64,000 nt of DNA from assembly GCA_947471745.1 (NCBI GenBank), contig CANJKZ010000063.1, positions 785,001-849,000 of the forward strand. Reading direction: 5' to 3'. Shown one piece after another: positions 1 through 12,500 of the stretch. The notes below the pieces were generated by a model, which did no database searches, was not told the origin of the DNA, and was given only the letters and a program-made list of their open reading frames with translations. The first letter of the stretch is position 1. The number at the start of each line of letters is the position of its first letter. The stretch comes from Closterium sp. Naga37s-1. Lineage: Eukaryota > Streptophyta > Zygnematophyceae > Desmidiales > Closteriaceae. A program made the position numbers and the translations under genes.

Positions 1-3000
1 TCCTGCTGCTGCTGTTCCTCCTCCTCCTGCTGCTGCTGTTCCTCCTGCTGCTGCTGCTGCTGTTCCTCCTCCTCCTGCTGCTGCTGTTCCTCCTCCTCCT
101 GCTGCTGCTGTTCCTCCTGCTGCTGCTGCTGCTGTTCCTCCTCCTCCTGCTGCTGCTGTTCCTCCTGCTGCTGCTGCTGCTGTTCCTCCTGCTGCTGCTG
201 CTGCTTTTCCTCCTCCTCCTGCTGCTGCTGTTCCTCCTCCTCCTGCTGCTGCTGTTCCTCCTGCTGCTGCTGCTGCTGTTCCTCCTCCTCCTGCTGCTGC
301 TGTTCCTCCTCCTCCTGCTGCTGCTGTTCCTCCTGCTGCTGCTGCTGCTGTTCCTCCTCCTCCTGCTGCTGCTGTTCCTCCTGCTGCTGCTGCTGCTGCT
401 GTTCCTCCTGCTGCTGCTGCTGCTGTTCCTCCTCCTCCTGCTGCTGCTGTTCCTCCTCCTCCTGCTGCTGCTGTTCCTCCTGCTGCTGCTGCTGCTGTTC
501 CTCCTCCTCCTGCTGCTGCTGTTCCTCCTGCTGCTGCTGCTGCTGTTCCTCCTCCTCCTGCTGCTGCTGTTCCTCCTCCTCCTGCTGCTGCTGTTCCTCC
601 TGCTGCTGCTGCTGCTGCTGTTCCTCCTCCTCCTGCTGCTGCTGTTCCTCCTCCTCCTGCTGCTGCTGTTCCTCCTGCTGCTGCTGCTGCTGTTCCTCCT
701 CCTCCTGCTGCTGCTGTTCCTCCTGCTGCTGCTGCTGCTGTTCCTCCTGCTGCTGCTGCTGCTGTTCCTCCTCCTCCTGCTGCTGCTGTTCCTCCTCCTC
801 CTGCTGCTGCTGTTCCTCCTGCTGCTGCTGCTGCTGTTCCTCCTCCTCCTGCTGCTGCTGTTCCTCCTCCTCCTGCTGCTGCTGTTCCTCCTGCTGCTGC
901 TGCTGCTGTTCCTCCTCCTCCTGCTGCTGCTGTTCCTCCTCCTCCTGCTGCTGCTGTTCCTCCTGCTGCTGCTGCTGCTGTTCCTCCTCCTCCTGCTGCT
1001 GCTGTTCTTCCTGCTGCTGCTGCTGCTGTTCCTCCTGCTGCTGCTGCTGCTGTTCCTCCTCCTCCTGCTGCTGCTGTTCCTCCTGCTGCTGCTGTTCCTC
1101 CTCCTCCTGCTGCTGCTGTTCCTCCTGCTGCTGCTGTTCCTCCTGCTGCTGCTGCTGCTGTTCCTCCTCCTCCTGCTGCTGCTGTTCCTCCTCCTCCTGC
1201 TGCTGCTGTTCCTCCTGCTGCTGCTGCTGCTGTTCCTCCTCCTCCTCCTGCTGCTGCTGTTCCTCCTCCTCCTGCTGCTGCTGTTCCTCCTGCTGCTGCT
1301 GCTGCTGTTCCTCCTCCTCCTGCTGCTGCTGTTCCTCCTGCTGCTGCTGCTGCTGTTCCTCCTCCTCCTGCTGCTGCTGTTCCTCCTCCTCCTGCTGCTG
1401 CTGTTCCTCCTGCTGCTGCTGCTGCTGTTCCTCCTCCTCCTGCTGCTGCTGTTCCTCCTGCTGCTGCTGCTGCTGCTGTTCCTCCTGCTGCTGCTGCTGC
1501 TGCTGTTCCTCCTCCTCCTGCTGCTGCTGTTCCTCCTCCTCCTGCTGCTGCTGTTCCTCCTGCTGCTGCTGCTGCTGTTCCTCCTCCTCCTGCTGCTGCT
1601 GTTCCTCCTCCTCCTGCTGCTGCTGTTCCTCCTGCTGCTGCTGTTCCTCCTCCTCCTGCTGCTGCTGTTCCTCCTCCTCCTGCTGCTGCTGTTCCTCCTG
1701 CTGCTGCTGTTCCTCCTCCTCCTGCTGCTGCTGTTCCTCCTGCTGCTGCTGCTGCTGCTGTTCCTCCTGCTGCTGCTGCTGCTGCTGTTCCTCCTCCTCC
1801 TGCTGCTGCTGTTCCTCCTCCTCCTGCTGCTGCTGTTCCTCCTGCTGCTGCTGCTGCTGTTCCTCCTCCTCCTGCTGCTGCTGTTCCTCCTCCTCCTGCT
1901 GCTGCTGTTCCTCCTGCTGCTGCTGTTCCTCCTCCTCCTGCTGCTGCTGTTCCTCCTCCTCCTGCTGCTGCTGTTCCTCCTGCTGCTGCTGCTGCTATTC
2001 CTCCTCCTCCTGCTGCTGCTGTTCCTCCTCCTCCTGCTGCTGCTGTTCCTCCTGCTGCTGCTGTTCCTCCTCCTCCTGCTGCTGCTGTTCCTCCTGCTGC
2101 TGCTGCTGCTGTTCCTCCTGCTGCTGCTGCTGCTGTTCCTCCTGCTGCTGCTGCTGCTGTTCCTCCTCCTCCTGCTGCTGCTGTTCCTCCTCCTCCTGCT
2201 GCTGCTGTTCCTCCTGCTGCTGCTGCTGCTGTTCCTCCTCCTCCTGCTGCTGCTGTTCCTCCTGCTGCTGCTGCTGCTGTTCCTCCTTCTCCTGCTGCTG
2301 CTGTTCCTCCTCCTCCTGCTGCTGCTGTTCCTCCTGCTGCTGCTGCTGCTGTTCCTCCTCCTCCTGCTGCTGCTGTTCCTCCTCCTCCTGCTGCTGCTGT
2401 TCCTCCTGCTGCTGCTGCTGCTGTTCCTCCTCCTCCTGCTGCTGCTGTTCCTCCTGCTGCTGCTGCTGCTGTTCCTCCTGCTGCTGCTGCTGCTGTTCCT
2501 CCTCCTCCTGCTGCTGCTGTTCCTCCTCCTCCTGCTGCTGCTGTTCCTCCTGCTGCTGCTGCTGCTGTTCCTCCTCCTCCTGCTGCTGCTGTTCCTCCTC
2601 CTCCTGCTGCTGCTGTTCCTCCTGCTGCTGCTGCTGCTGTTCCTCCTCCTCCTGCTGCTGCTGTTCCTCCTCCTCCTGCTGCTGCTGTTCCTCCTGCTGC
2701 TGCTGCTGCTGTTCCTCCTCCTCCTGCTGCTGCTGTTCCTCCTCCTCCTGCTGCTGCTGTTCCTCCTGCTGCTGCTGCTGCTGTTCCTCCTCCTCCTGCT
2801 GCTGCTGTTCCTCCTGCTGCTGCTGCTGCTGTTCCTCCTGCTGCTGCTGCTGCTGTTCCTCCTCCTCCTGCTGCTGCTGTTCCTCCTCCTCCTGCTGCTG
2901 CTGTTCCTCCTGCTGCTGCTGCTGCTGTTCCTCCTCCTCCTGCTGCTGCTGTTCCTCCTCCTCCTGCTGCTGCTGTTCCTCCTGCTGCTGCTGCTGCTGT

Positions 3001-6000
3001 TCCTCCTCCTCCTGCTGCTGCTGTTCCTCCTCCTCCTGCTGCTGCTGTTCCTCCTGCTGCTGCTGCTGCTGTTCCTCCTGCTGCTGCTGCTGCTGTTCCT
3101 CCTCCTCCTGCTGCTGCTGTTCCTCCTCCACCTGCTGCTGCTGTTCCTCCTGCTGCTGCTGCTGCTGTTCCTCCTCCTCCTGCTGCTGCTGTTCCTCCTC
3201 CTCCTGCTGCTGCTGTTCCTCCTGCTGCTGCTGCTGCTGCTGTTCCTCCTCCTCCTGCTGCTGCTGTTCCTCCTGCTGCTGCTGCTGCTGTTCCTCCTCC
3301 TCCTGCTGCTGCTGTTCCTCCTGCTGCTGCTGCTGCTGTTCCTCCTGCTGCTGCTGCTGCTGTTCCTCCTCCTCCTGCTGCTGCTGTTCCTCCTGCTCCT
3401 GCTGCTGCTGTTCCTCCTCCTCCTGCTGCTGCTGTTCCTCCTGCTGCTGCTGTTCCTCCTGCTGCTGCTGCTGCTGTTCCTCCTCCTCCTGCTGCTGCTG
3501 TTCCTCCTCCTCCTGCTGCTGCTGTTCCTCCTGCTGCTGCTGTTCCTCCTCCTCCTGCTGCTGCTGTTCCTCCTGCTGCTGCTGCTGCTGTTCCTCCTCC
3601 TCCTGCTGCTGCTGTTCCTCCTCCTCCTGCTGCTGCTGTTCCTCCTGCTGCTGCTGCTGCTGTTCCTCCTCCTCCTGCTGCTGCTGTTCCTCCTGCTGCT
3701 GCTGTTCCTCCTCCTCCTGCTGCTGCTGTTCCTCCTGCTGCTGCTGTTCCTCCTGCTGCTGCTGCTGCTGTTCCTCCTCCTCCTGCTGCTGCTGTTCCTC
3801 CTCCTCCTGCTGCTGCTGTTCCTCCTGCTGCTGCTGCTGCTGTTCCTCCTCCTCCTGCTGCTGCTGTTCCTCCTCCTCCTGCTGCTGCTGTTCCTCCTGC
3901 TGCTGCTGTTCCTCCTCCTCTTGCTGCTGCTGTTCCTCCTGCTGCTGCTGTTCCTCCTCCTCCTGCTGCTGCTGTTCCTCCTGCTGCTGCTGTTCCTCCT
4001 CCTCCTGCTGCTGCTGTTCCTCCTCCTCCTGCTGCTGCTGTTCCTCCTCCTCCTGCTGCTGCTGTTCCTCCTGCTGCTGCTGCTGCTGTTCCTCCTCCTC
4101 CTGCTGCTGCTGTTCCTCCTCCTGCTGCTGCTGCTGTTCCTCCTCCTCCTGCTGCTGCTGTTCCTCCTCCTCCTGCTGCTGCTGTTCCTCCTGCTGCTGC
4201 TGTTCCTCCTCCTCCTGCTGCTGCTGTTCCTCCTGCTGCTGCTGTTCCTCCTCCTCCTGCTGCTGCTGTTCCTCCTCCTCCTGCTGCTGCTGTTCCTCCT
4301 GCTGCTGCTGTTCCTCCTCCTCCTGCTGCTGCTGTTCCTCCTCCTCCTGCTGCTGCTGTTCCTCCTGCTGCTGCTGTTCCTCCTCCTCCTGCTGCTGCTG
4401 TTCCTCCTCCTCCTGCTGCTGCTGTTCCTCCTGCTGCTGCTGTTCCTCCTCCTCCTGCTGCTGCTGTTCCTCCTCCTCCTGCTGCTGCTGTTCCTCTTGC
4501 TGCTGCTGCTGCTGTTCCTCCTCCTCCTGCTGCTGCTGTTCCTCCTGCTGCTGCTGTTCCTCCTGCTGCTGCTGTTCCTCCTGCTGCTGCTGTTCCTCCT
4601 GCTGCTGCTGTTCCTCCTGCTGCTGCTGTTCCTCCTGCTGCTGCTGTTCCTCCTGCTGCTGCTGTTCCTCCTGCTGCTGCTGTTCCTCCTGCTGCTGCTG
4701 TTCCTCCTGCTGCTGCTGTTCCTCCTGCTGCTGCTGTTCCTCCTGCTGCTGCTGTTCCTCCTGCTGCTGCTGTTCCTCCTGCTGCTGCTGTTCCTCCTGC
4801 TGCTGCTGTTCCTCCTGCTGCTGCTGTTCCTCCTGCTGCTGCTGTTCCTCCTGCTGCTGCTGTTCCTCCTGCTGCTGCTGTTCCTCCTGCTGCTGCTGTT
4901 CCTCCTGCTGCTGCTGTTCCTCCTGCTGCTGCTGTTCCTCCTGCTGCTGCTGTTCCTCCTGCTGCTGCTGTTCCTCCTGCTGCTGCTGTTCCTCCTGCTG
5001 CTGCTGTTCCTCCTGCTGCTGCTGTTCCTCCTGCTGCTGCTGTTCCTCCTGCTGCTGCTGTTCCTCCTGCTGCTGCTGTTCCTCCTGCTGCTGCTGTTCC
5101 TCCTGCTGCTGCTGTTCCTCCTGCTGCTGCTGTTCCTCCTGCTGCTGCTGTTCCTCCTGCTGCTGCTGCTGCTGTTCCTCCTCCTCCTGCTGCTGCTGTT
5201 CCTCCTCCTCCTGCTGCTGCTGTTCCTCCTGCTGCTGCTGCTGCTGTTCCTCCTCCTCCTGCTGCTGCTGTTCCTCCTGCTGCTGCTGCTGCTGCTGTTC
5301 CTCCTGCTGCTGCTGCTGCTGTTCCTCCTCCTCCTGCTGCTGCTGTTCCTCCTGCTGCTGCTGTTCCTCCTCCTCCTGCTGCTGCTGTTCCTCCTGCTGC
5401 TGCTGTTCCTCCTGCTGCTGCTGCTGCTGTTCCTCCTCCTCCTGCTGCTGCTGTTCCTCCTCCTCCTGCTGCTGCTGTTCCTCCTGCTGCTGCTGTTCCT
5501 CCTCCTCCTGCTGCTGCTGTTCCTCCTGCTGCTGCTGTTCCTCCTGCTGCTGCTGTTCCTCCTCCTCCTGCTGCTGCTGTTCCTCCTCCTGCTGCTGCTG
5601 TTCCTCCTCCTGCTGCTGCTGTTCCTCCTCCTGCTGCTGCTGTTCCTCCTCCTGCTGCTGCTGTTCCTCCTCCTCCTGCTGCTGCTGTTCCTCCTCCTGC
5701 TGCTGCTGTTCCTCCTCCTGCTGCTGCTGTTCCTCCTCCTGCTGCTGCTGTTCCTCCTCCTGCTGCTGCTGTTCCTCCTCCTCCTGCTGCTGCTGTTCCT
5801 CCTGCTGCTGCTGCTTCTGTTCCTCCTCCTCCTGCTGCTGCTGTTCCTCCTCCTGCTGCTGCTGTTCCTCCTCCTGCTGCTGCTGTTCATCCTCCTCCTG
5901 CTGCTGTTGTTCCTCCTCCTGCTGCTGCTGTTCCTCCTCCTCCTGCTGCTGCTGTTCCTCCTCCTGCTGCTGCTGTTCCTCCTCCTCCTGCTGCTGCTGT

Positions 6001-6580
6001 TCCTCCTCCTGCTGCTGCTGTTCCTCCTCCTGCTGCTGCTGTTCCTCCTCCTCCTGCTGCTGCTGTTCCTCCTCCTCCTGCTGCTGCTGTTCCTCCTGCT
6101 GCTGCTGCTGCTGTTCCTCCTCCTCCTGCTGCTGCTGTTCCTCCTCCTCCTGCTGCTGCTGTTCCTCCTGCTGCTGCTGCTGCTGTTCCTCCTCCTCCTG
6201 CTGCTGCTGTTCCTCCTCCTCCTGCTGCTGCTGTTCCTCCTGCTGCTGCTGCTGCTGTTCCTCCTCCTCCTGCTGCTGCTGTTCCTCCTGCTGCTGCTGC
6301 TGCTGTTCCTCCTGCTGCTGCTGCTGCTGTTCCTCCTCCTCCTGCTGCTGCTGTTCCTCCTCCTCCTGCTGCTGCTGTTCCTCCTGCTGCTGCTGCTGCT
6401 GTTCCTCCTCCTCCTGCTGCTGCTGTTCCTCCTCCTCCTGCTGCTGCTGTTCCTCCTGCTGCTGCTGCTGCTGTTCCTCCTCCTCCTGCTGCTGCTGTTC
6501 CTCCTGCTGCTGCTGCTGCTGTTCCTCCTCCTCCTGCTGCTGCTGTTCCTCCTGCTGCTGCTGCTGCTGTTCCTCCTGCT
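1..6580. repeat. Mixed-unit left part of the satellite (24-, 21- and 18-bp units)
   Basis: Here two 24-bp units alternate: type A is TTC+(CTC)3+(CTG)4 and type B is TTC+CTC+(CTG)6. They often follow in the order A-A-B, giving a 72-bp higher-order period, interrupted by B-B or A-B steps and, after about 3,400, by 18-bp units. Inside this part, about 4,556-5,165 is a pure run of the 18-bp unit and about 5,575-6,060 is rich in a 21-bp unit TTC+(CTC)2+(CTG)4. Isolated substitutions exist (for example at 1,008, 1,997, 2,287 and 3,129), but indels are few. Confidence 0.9.
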
Positions 6581-9500
6581 GCTGCTGTTCCTCCTGCTGC
6601 TGCTGTTCCTCCTGCTGCTGCTGTTCCTCCTGCTGCTGCTGTTCCTCCTGCTGCTGCTGTTCCTCCTGCTGCTGCTGTTCCTCCTGCTGCTGCTGCTGTT
6701 CTCCTGCTGCTGCTGTTCCTCCTGCTGCTGCTGTTCCTCCTGCTGCTGCTGTTCCTCCTGCTGCTGCTGTTCCTCCTGCTGCTGCTGTTCCTCCTGCTGC
6801 TGCTGTTCCTCCTGCTGCTGCTGTTCCTCCTGCTGCTGCTGTTCCTCCTGCTGCTGCTGTTCCTCCTGCTGCTGCTGTTCCTCCTGCTGCTGCTGTTCCT
6901 CCTGCTGCTGCTGTTCCTCCTGCTGCTGCTGTTCCTCCTGCTGCTGCTGTTCCTCCTGCTGCTGCTGTTCCTCCTGCTGCTGCTGTTCCTCCTGCTGCTG
7001 CTGTTCCTCCTGCTGCTGCTGTTCCTCCTGCTGCTGCTGTTCCTCCTGCTGCTGCTGTTCCTCCTGCTGCTGCTGTTCCTCCTGCTGCTGCTGTTCCTCC
7101 TGCTGCTGCTGTTCCTCCTGCTGCTGCTGTTCCTCCTGCTGCTGCTGTTCCTCCTGCTGCTGCTGTTCCTCCTGCTGCTGCTGTTCCTCCTGCTGCTGCT
7201 GTTCCTCCTGCTGCTGCTGTTCCTCCTGCTGCTGCTGTTCCTCCTGCTGCTGCTGTTCCTCCTGCTGCTGCTGTTCCTCCTGCTGCTGCTGTTCCTCCTG
7301 CTGCTGCTGTTCCTCCTGCTGTCCTCCTGCTGCTGCTGTTCCTCCTCCTCCTGCTGCTGCTGTTCCTCCTCTCCTGCTGCTGCTGTTCCTCCTGCTGCTG
7401 CTGCTGCTGTTCCTCCTCCTCCTGCTGCTGCTGTTCCTCCTCCTCCTGCTGCTGCTGTTCCTCCTGCTGCTGCTGCTGCTGTTCCTCCTCCCTGCTGCTG
7501 CTGTTCCTCCTGCTGCTGCTGTTCCTCCTGCTGCTGCTGTTCCTCCTGCTGCTGCTGTTCCTCCTGCTGCTGCTGTTCCTCCTGCTGCTGCTGTTCCTCC
7601 TGCTGCTGCTGTTCCTCCTGCTGCTGCTGTTCCTCCTGCTGCTGCTGTTCCTCCTGCTGCTGCTGTTCCTCCTGCTGCTGCTGTTCCTCCTGCTGCTGCT
7701 GTTCCTCCTGCTGCTGCTGTTCCTCCTGCTGCTGCTGTTCCTCCTGCTGCTGCTGTTCCTCCTGCTGCTGCTGTTCCTCCTGCTGCTGCTGTTCCTCCTG
7801 CTGCTGCTGTTCCTCCTGCTGCTGCTGTTCCTCCTGCTGCTGCTGTTCCTCCTGCTGCTGCTGTTCCTCCTGCTGCTGCTGTTCCTCCTGCTGCTGCTGT
7901 TCCTCCTGCTGCTGCTGTTCCTCCTGCTGCTGCTGTTCCTCCTGCTGCTGCTGTTCCTCCTGCTGCTGCTGTTCCTCCTGCTGCTGCTGTTCCTCCTGCT
8001 GCTGCTGTTCCTCCTGCTGCTGCTGTTCCTCCTGCTGCTGCTGTTCCTCCTGCTGCTGCTGTTCCTCCTGCTGCTGCTGTTCCTCCTGCTGCTGCTGTTC
8101 CTCCTGCTGCTGCTGTTCCTCCTGCTGCTGCTGTTCCTCCTGCTGCTGCTGTTCCTCCTGCTGCTGCTGTTCCTCCTGCTGCTGCTGTTCCTCCTGCTGC
8201 TGCTGTTCCTCCTGCTGCTGCTGTTCCTCCTGCTGCTGCTGTTCCTCCTGCTGCTGCTGTTCCTCCTGCTGCTGCTGTTCCTCCTGCTGCTGCTGTTCCT
8301 CCTGCTGCTGCTGTTCCTCCTGCTGCTGCTGTTCCTCCTGCTGCTGCTGTTCCTCCTGCTGCTGCTGTTCCTCCTGCTGCTGCTGTTCCTCCTGCTGCTG
8401 CTGTTCCTCCTGCTGCTGCTGTTCCTCCTGCTGCTGCTGTTCCTCCTGCTGCTGCTGTTCCTCCTGCTGCTGCTGTTCCTCCTGCTGCTGCTGTTCCTCC
8501 TGCTGCTGCTGTTCCTCCTGCTGCTGCTGTTCCTCCTGCTGCTGCTGTTCCTCCTGCTGCTGCTGTTCCTCCTGCTGCTGCTGTTCCTCCTGCTGCTGCT
8601 GTTCCTCCTGCTGCTGCTGTTCCTCCTGCTGCTGCTGTTCCTCCTGCTGCTGCTGTTCCTCCTGCTGCTGCTGTTCCTCCTGCTGCTGCTGTTCCTCCTG
8701 CTGCTGCTGTTCCTCCTGCTGCTGCTGTTCCTCCTGCTGCTGCTGTTCCTCCTGCTGCTGCTGTTCCTCCTGCTGCTGCTGTTCCTCCTGCTGCTGCTGT
8801 TCCTCCTGCTGCTGCTGTTCCTCCTGCTGCTGCTGTTCCTCCTGCTGCTGCTGTTCCTCCTGCTGCTGCTGTTCCTCCTGCTGCTGCTGTTCCTCCTGCT
8901 GCTGCTGTTCCTCCTGCTGCTGCTGTTCCTCCTGCTGCTGCTGTTCCTCCTGCTGCTGCTGTTCCTCCTGCTGCTGCTGTTCCTCCTGCTGCTGCTGTTC
9001 CTCCTGCTGCTGCTGTTCCTCCTGCTGCTGCTGTTCCTCCTGCTGCTGCTGTTCCTCCTGCTGCTGCTGTTCCTCCTGCTGCTGCTGTTCCTCCTGCTGC
9101 TGCTGTTCCTCCTGCTGCTGCTGTTCCTCCTGCTGCTGCTGTTCCTCCTGCTGCTGCTGTTCCTCCTGCTGCTGCTGTTCCTCCTGCTGCTGCTGTTCCT
9201 CCTGCTGCTGCTGTTCCTCCTGCTGCTGCTGTTCCTCCTGCTGCTGCTGTTCCTCCTGCTGCTGCTGTTCCTCCTGCTGCTGCTGTTCCTCCTGCTGCTG
9301 CTGTTCCTCCTGCTGCTGCTGTTCCTCCTGCTGCTGCTGTTCCTCCTGCTGCTGCTGTTCCTCCTGCTGCTGCTGTTCCTCCTGCTGCTGCTGTTCCTCC
9401 TGCTGCTGCTGTTCCTCCTGCTGCTGCTGTTCCTCCTGCTGCTGCTGTTCCTCCTGCTGCTGCTGTTCCTCCTGCTGCTGCTGTTCCTCCTGCTGCTGCT

Positions 9501-12500
9501 GTTCCTCCTGCTGCTGCTGTTCCTCCTGCTGCTGCTGTTCCTCCTGCTGCTGCTGTTCCTCCTGCTGTTCCTCCTGCTGCTGCTGTTCCTCCTGCTGCTG
9601 CTGTTCCTCCTGCTGCTGCTGTTCCTCCTGCTGCTGCTGTTCCTCCTGCTGCTGCTGTTCCTCCTGCTGCTGCTGTTCCTCCTGCTGCTGCTGTTCCTCC
9701 TGCTGCTGCTGTTCCTCCTGCTGCTGCTGTTCCTCCTGCTGCTGCTGTTCCTCCTGCTGCTGCTGTTCCTCCTGCTGCTGCTGTTCCTCCTGCTGCTGCT
9801 GTTCCTCCTGCTGCTGCTGTTCCTCCTGCTGCTGCTGTTCCTCCTGCTGCTGCTGTTCCTCCTGCTGCTGCTGTTCCTCCTGCTGCTGCTGTTCCTCCTG
9901 CTGCTGCTGTTCCTCCTGCTGCTGCTGTTCCTCCTGCTGCTGCTGTTCCTCCTGCTGCTGCTGTTCCTCCTGCTGCTGCTGTTCCTCCTGCTGCTGCTGT
10001 TCCTCCTGCTGCTGCTGTTCCTCCTGCTGCTGCTGTTCCTCCTGCTGCTGGCTGTTCCTCCTGCTGCTGCTGTTCCTCCTGCTGCTGCTGTTCCTCCTGC
10101 TGCTGCTGTTCCTCCTGCTGCTGCTGCTGCTGTTCCTCCTGCTGCTGCTGTTCCTCCTGCTGCTGCTGTTCCTCCTGCTGCTGCTGTTCCTCCTGCTGCT
10201 GCTGTTCCTCCTGCTGCTGCTGTTCCTCCTGCTGCTGCTGTTCCTCCTGCTGCTGCTGTTCCTCCTGCTGCTGCTGTTCCTCCTGCTGCTGCTGTTCCTC
10301 CTGCTGCTGCTGTTCCTCCTGCTGCTGCTGCTGCTGTTCCTCCTGCTGCTGCTGTTCCTCCTGCTGCTGCTGTTCCTCCTGCTGCTGCTGTTCCTCCTGC
10401 TGCTGCTGTTCCTCCTGCTGCTGCTGTTCCTCCTGCTGCTGCTGTTCCTCCTGCTGCTGCTGTTCCTCCTGCTGCTGCTGTTCCTCCTGCTGCTGCTGTT
10501 CCTCCTGCTGCTGCTGTTCCTCCTGCTGCTGCTGTTCCTCCTGCTGCTGCTGTTCCTCCTGCTGCTGCTGTTCCTCCTGCTGCTGCTGTTCCTCCTGCTG
10601 CTGCTGTTCCTCCTGCTGCTGCTGTTCCTCCTGCTGCTGCTGTTCCTCCTGCTGCTGCTGTTCCTCCTGCTGCTGCTGTTCCTCCTGCTGCTGCTGCTGC
10701 TGTTCCTCCTGCTGCTGCTGTTCCTCCTGCTGCTGCTGTTCCTCCTGCTGCTGCTGTTCCTCCTGCTGCTGCTGTTCCTCCTGCTGCTGCTGTTCCTCCT
10801 GCTGCTGCTGTTCCTCCTGCTGCTGCTGTTCCTCCTGCTGCTGCTGTTCCTCCTGCTGCTGCTGTTCCTCCTGCTGCTGCTGTTCCTCCTGCTGCTGCTG
10901 TTCCTCCTGCTGCTGCTGTTCCTCCTGCTGCTGCTGTTCCTCCTGCTGCTGCTGTTCCTCCTGCTGCTGCTGTTCCTCCTGCTGCTGCTGTTCCTCCTGC
11001 TGCTGCTGTTCCTCCTGCTGCTGCTGTTCCTCCTGCTGCTGCTGTTCCTCCTGCTGCTGCTGTTCCTCCTGCTGCTGCTGTTCCTCCTGCTGCTGCTGTT
11101 CCTCCTGCTGCTGCTGTTCCTCCTGCTGCTGCTGTTCCTCCTGCTGCTGCTGTTCCTCCTGCTGCTGCTGTTCCTCCTGCTGCTGCTGTTCCTCCTGCTG
11201 CTGCTGTTCCTCCTGCTGCTGCTGTTCCTCCTGCTGCTGCTGTTCCTCCTGCTGCTGCTGTTCCTCCTGCTGCTGCTGTTCCTCCTGCTGCTGCTGTTCC
11301 TCCTGCTGCTGCTGTTCCTCCTGCTGCTGCTGTTCCTCCTGCTGCTGCTGTTCCTCCTGCTGCTGCTGTTCCTCCTGCTGCTGCTGTTCCTCCTGCTGCT
11401 GCTGTTCCTCCTGCTGCTGCTGTTCCTCCTGCTGCTGCTGTTCCTCCTGCTGCTGCTGTTCCTCCTGCTGCTGCTGTTCCTCCTGCTGCTGCTGTTCCTC
11501 CTGCTGCTGCTGTTCCTCCTGCTGCTGCTGTTCCTCCTGCTGCTGCTGTTCCTCCTGCTGCTGCTGTTCCTCCTGCTGCTGCTGTTCCTCCTGCTGCTGC
11601 TGTTCCTCCTGCTGCTGCTGTTCCTCCTGCTGCTGCTGTTCCTCCTGCTGCTGCTGTTCCTCCTGCTGCTGCTGTTCCTCCTGCTGCTGCTGTTCCTCCT
11701 GCTGCTGCTGTTCCTCCTGCTGCTGCTGTTCCTCCTGCTGCTGCTGTTCCTCCTGCTGCTGCTGTTCCTCCTGCTGCTGCTGCTGTTCCTCCTGCTGCTG
11801 CTGTTCCTCCTGCTGCTGCTGTTCCTCCTGCTGCTGCTGTTCCTCCTGCTGCTGCTGTTCCTCCTGCTGCTGCTGTTCCTCCTGCTGCTGCTGTTCCTCC
11901 TGCTGCTGCTGTTCCTCCTGCTGCTGCTGTTCCTCCTGCTGCTGCTGTTCCTCCTGCTGCTGCTGTTCCTCCTGCTGCTGCTGTTCCTCCTGCTGCTGCT
12001 GTTCCTCCTGCTGCTGCTGTTCCTCCTGCTGCTGCTGTTCCTCCTGCTGCTGCTGTTCCTCCTGCTGCTGCTGTTCCTCCTGCTGCTGCTGTTCCTCCTG
12101 CTGCTGCTGTTCCTCCTGCTGCTGCTGTTCCTCCTGCTGCTGCTGTTCCTCCTGCTGCTGCTGTTCCTCCTGCTGCTGCTGTTCCTCCTGCTGCTGCTGT
12201 TCCTCCTGCTGCTGCTGTTCCTCCTGCTGCTGCTGTTCCTCCTGCTGCTGCTGTTCCTCCTGCTGCTGCTGTTCCTCCTGCTGCTGCTGTTCCTCCTGCT
12301 GCTGCTGTTCCTCCTGCTGCTGCTGTTCCTCCTGCTGCTGCTGTTCCTCCTGCTGCTGCTGTTCCTCCTGCTGCTGCTGTTCCTCCTGCTGCTGCTGTTC
12401 CTCCTGCTGCTGCTGTTCCTCCTGCTGCTGCTGTTCCTCCTGCTGCTGCTGTTCCTCCTGCTGCTGCTGTTCCTCCTGCTGCTGCTGTTCCTCCTGCTGC

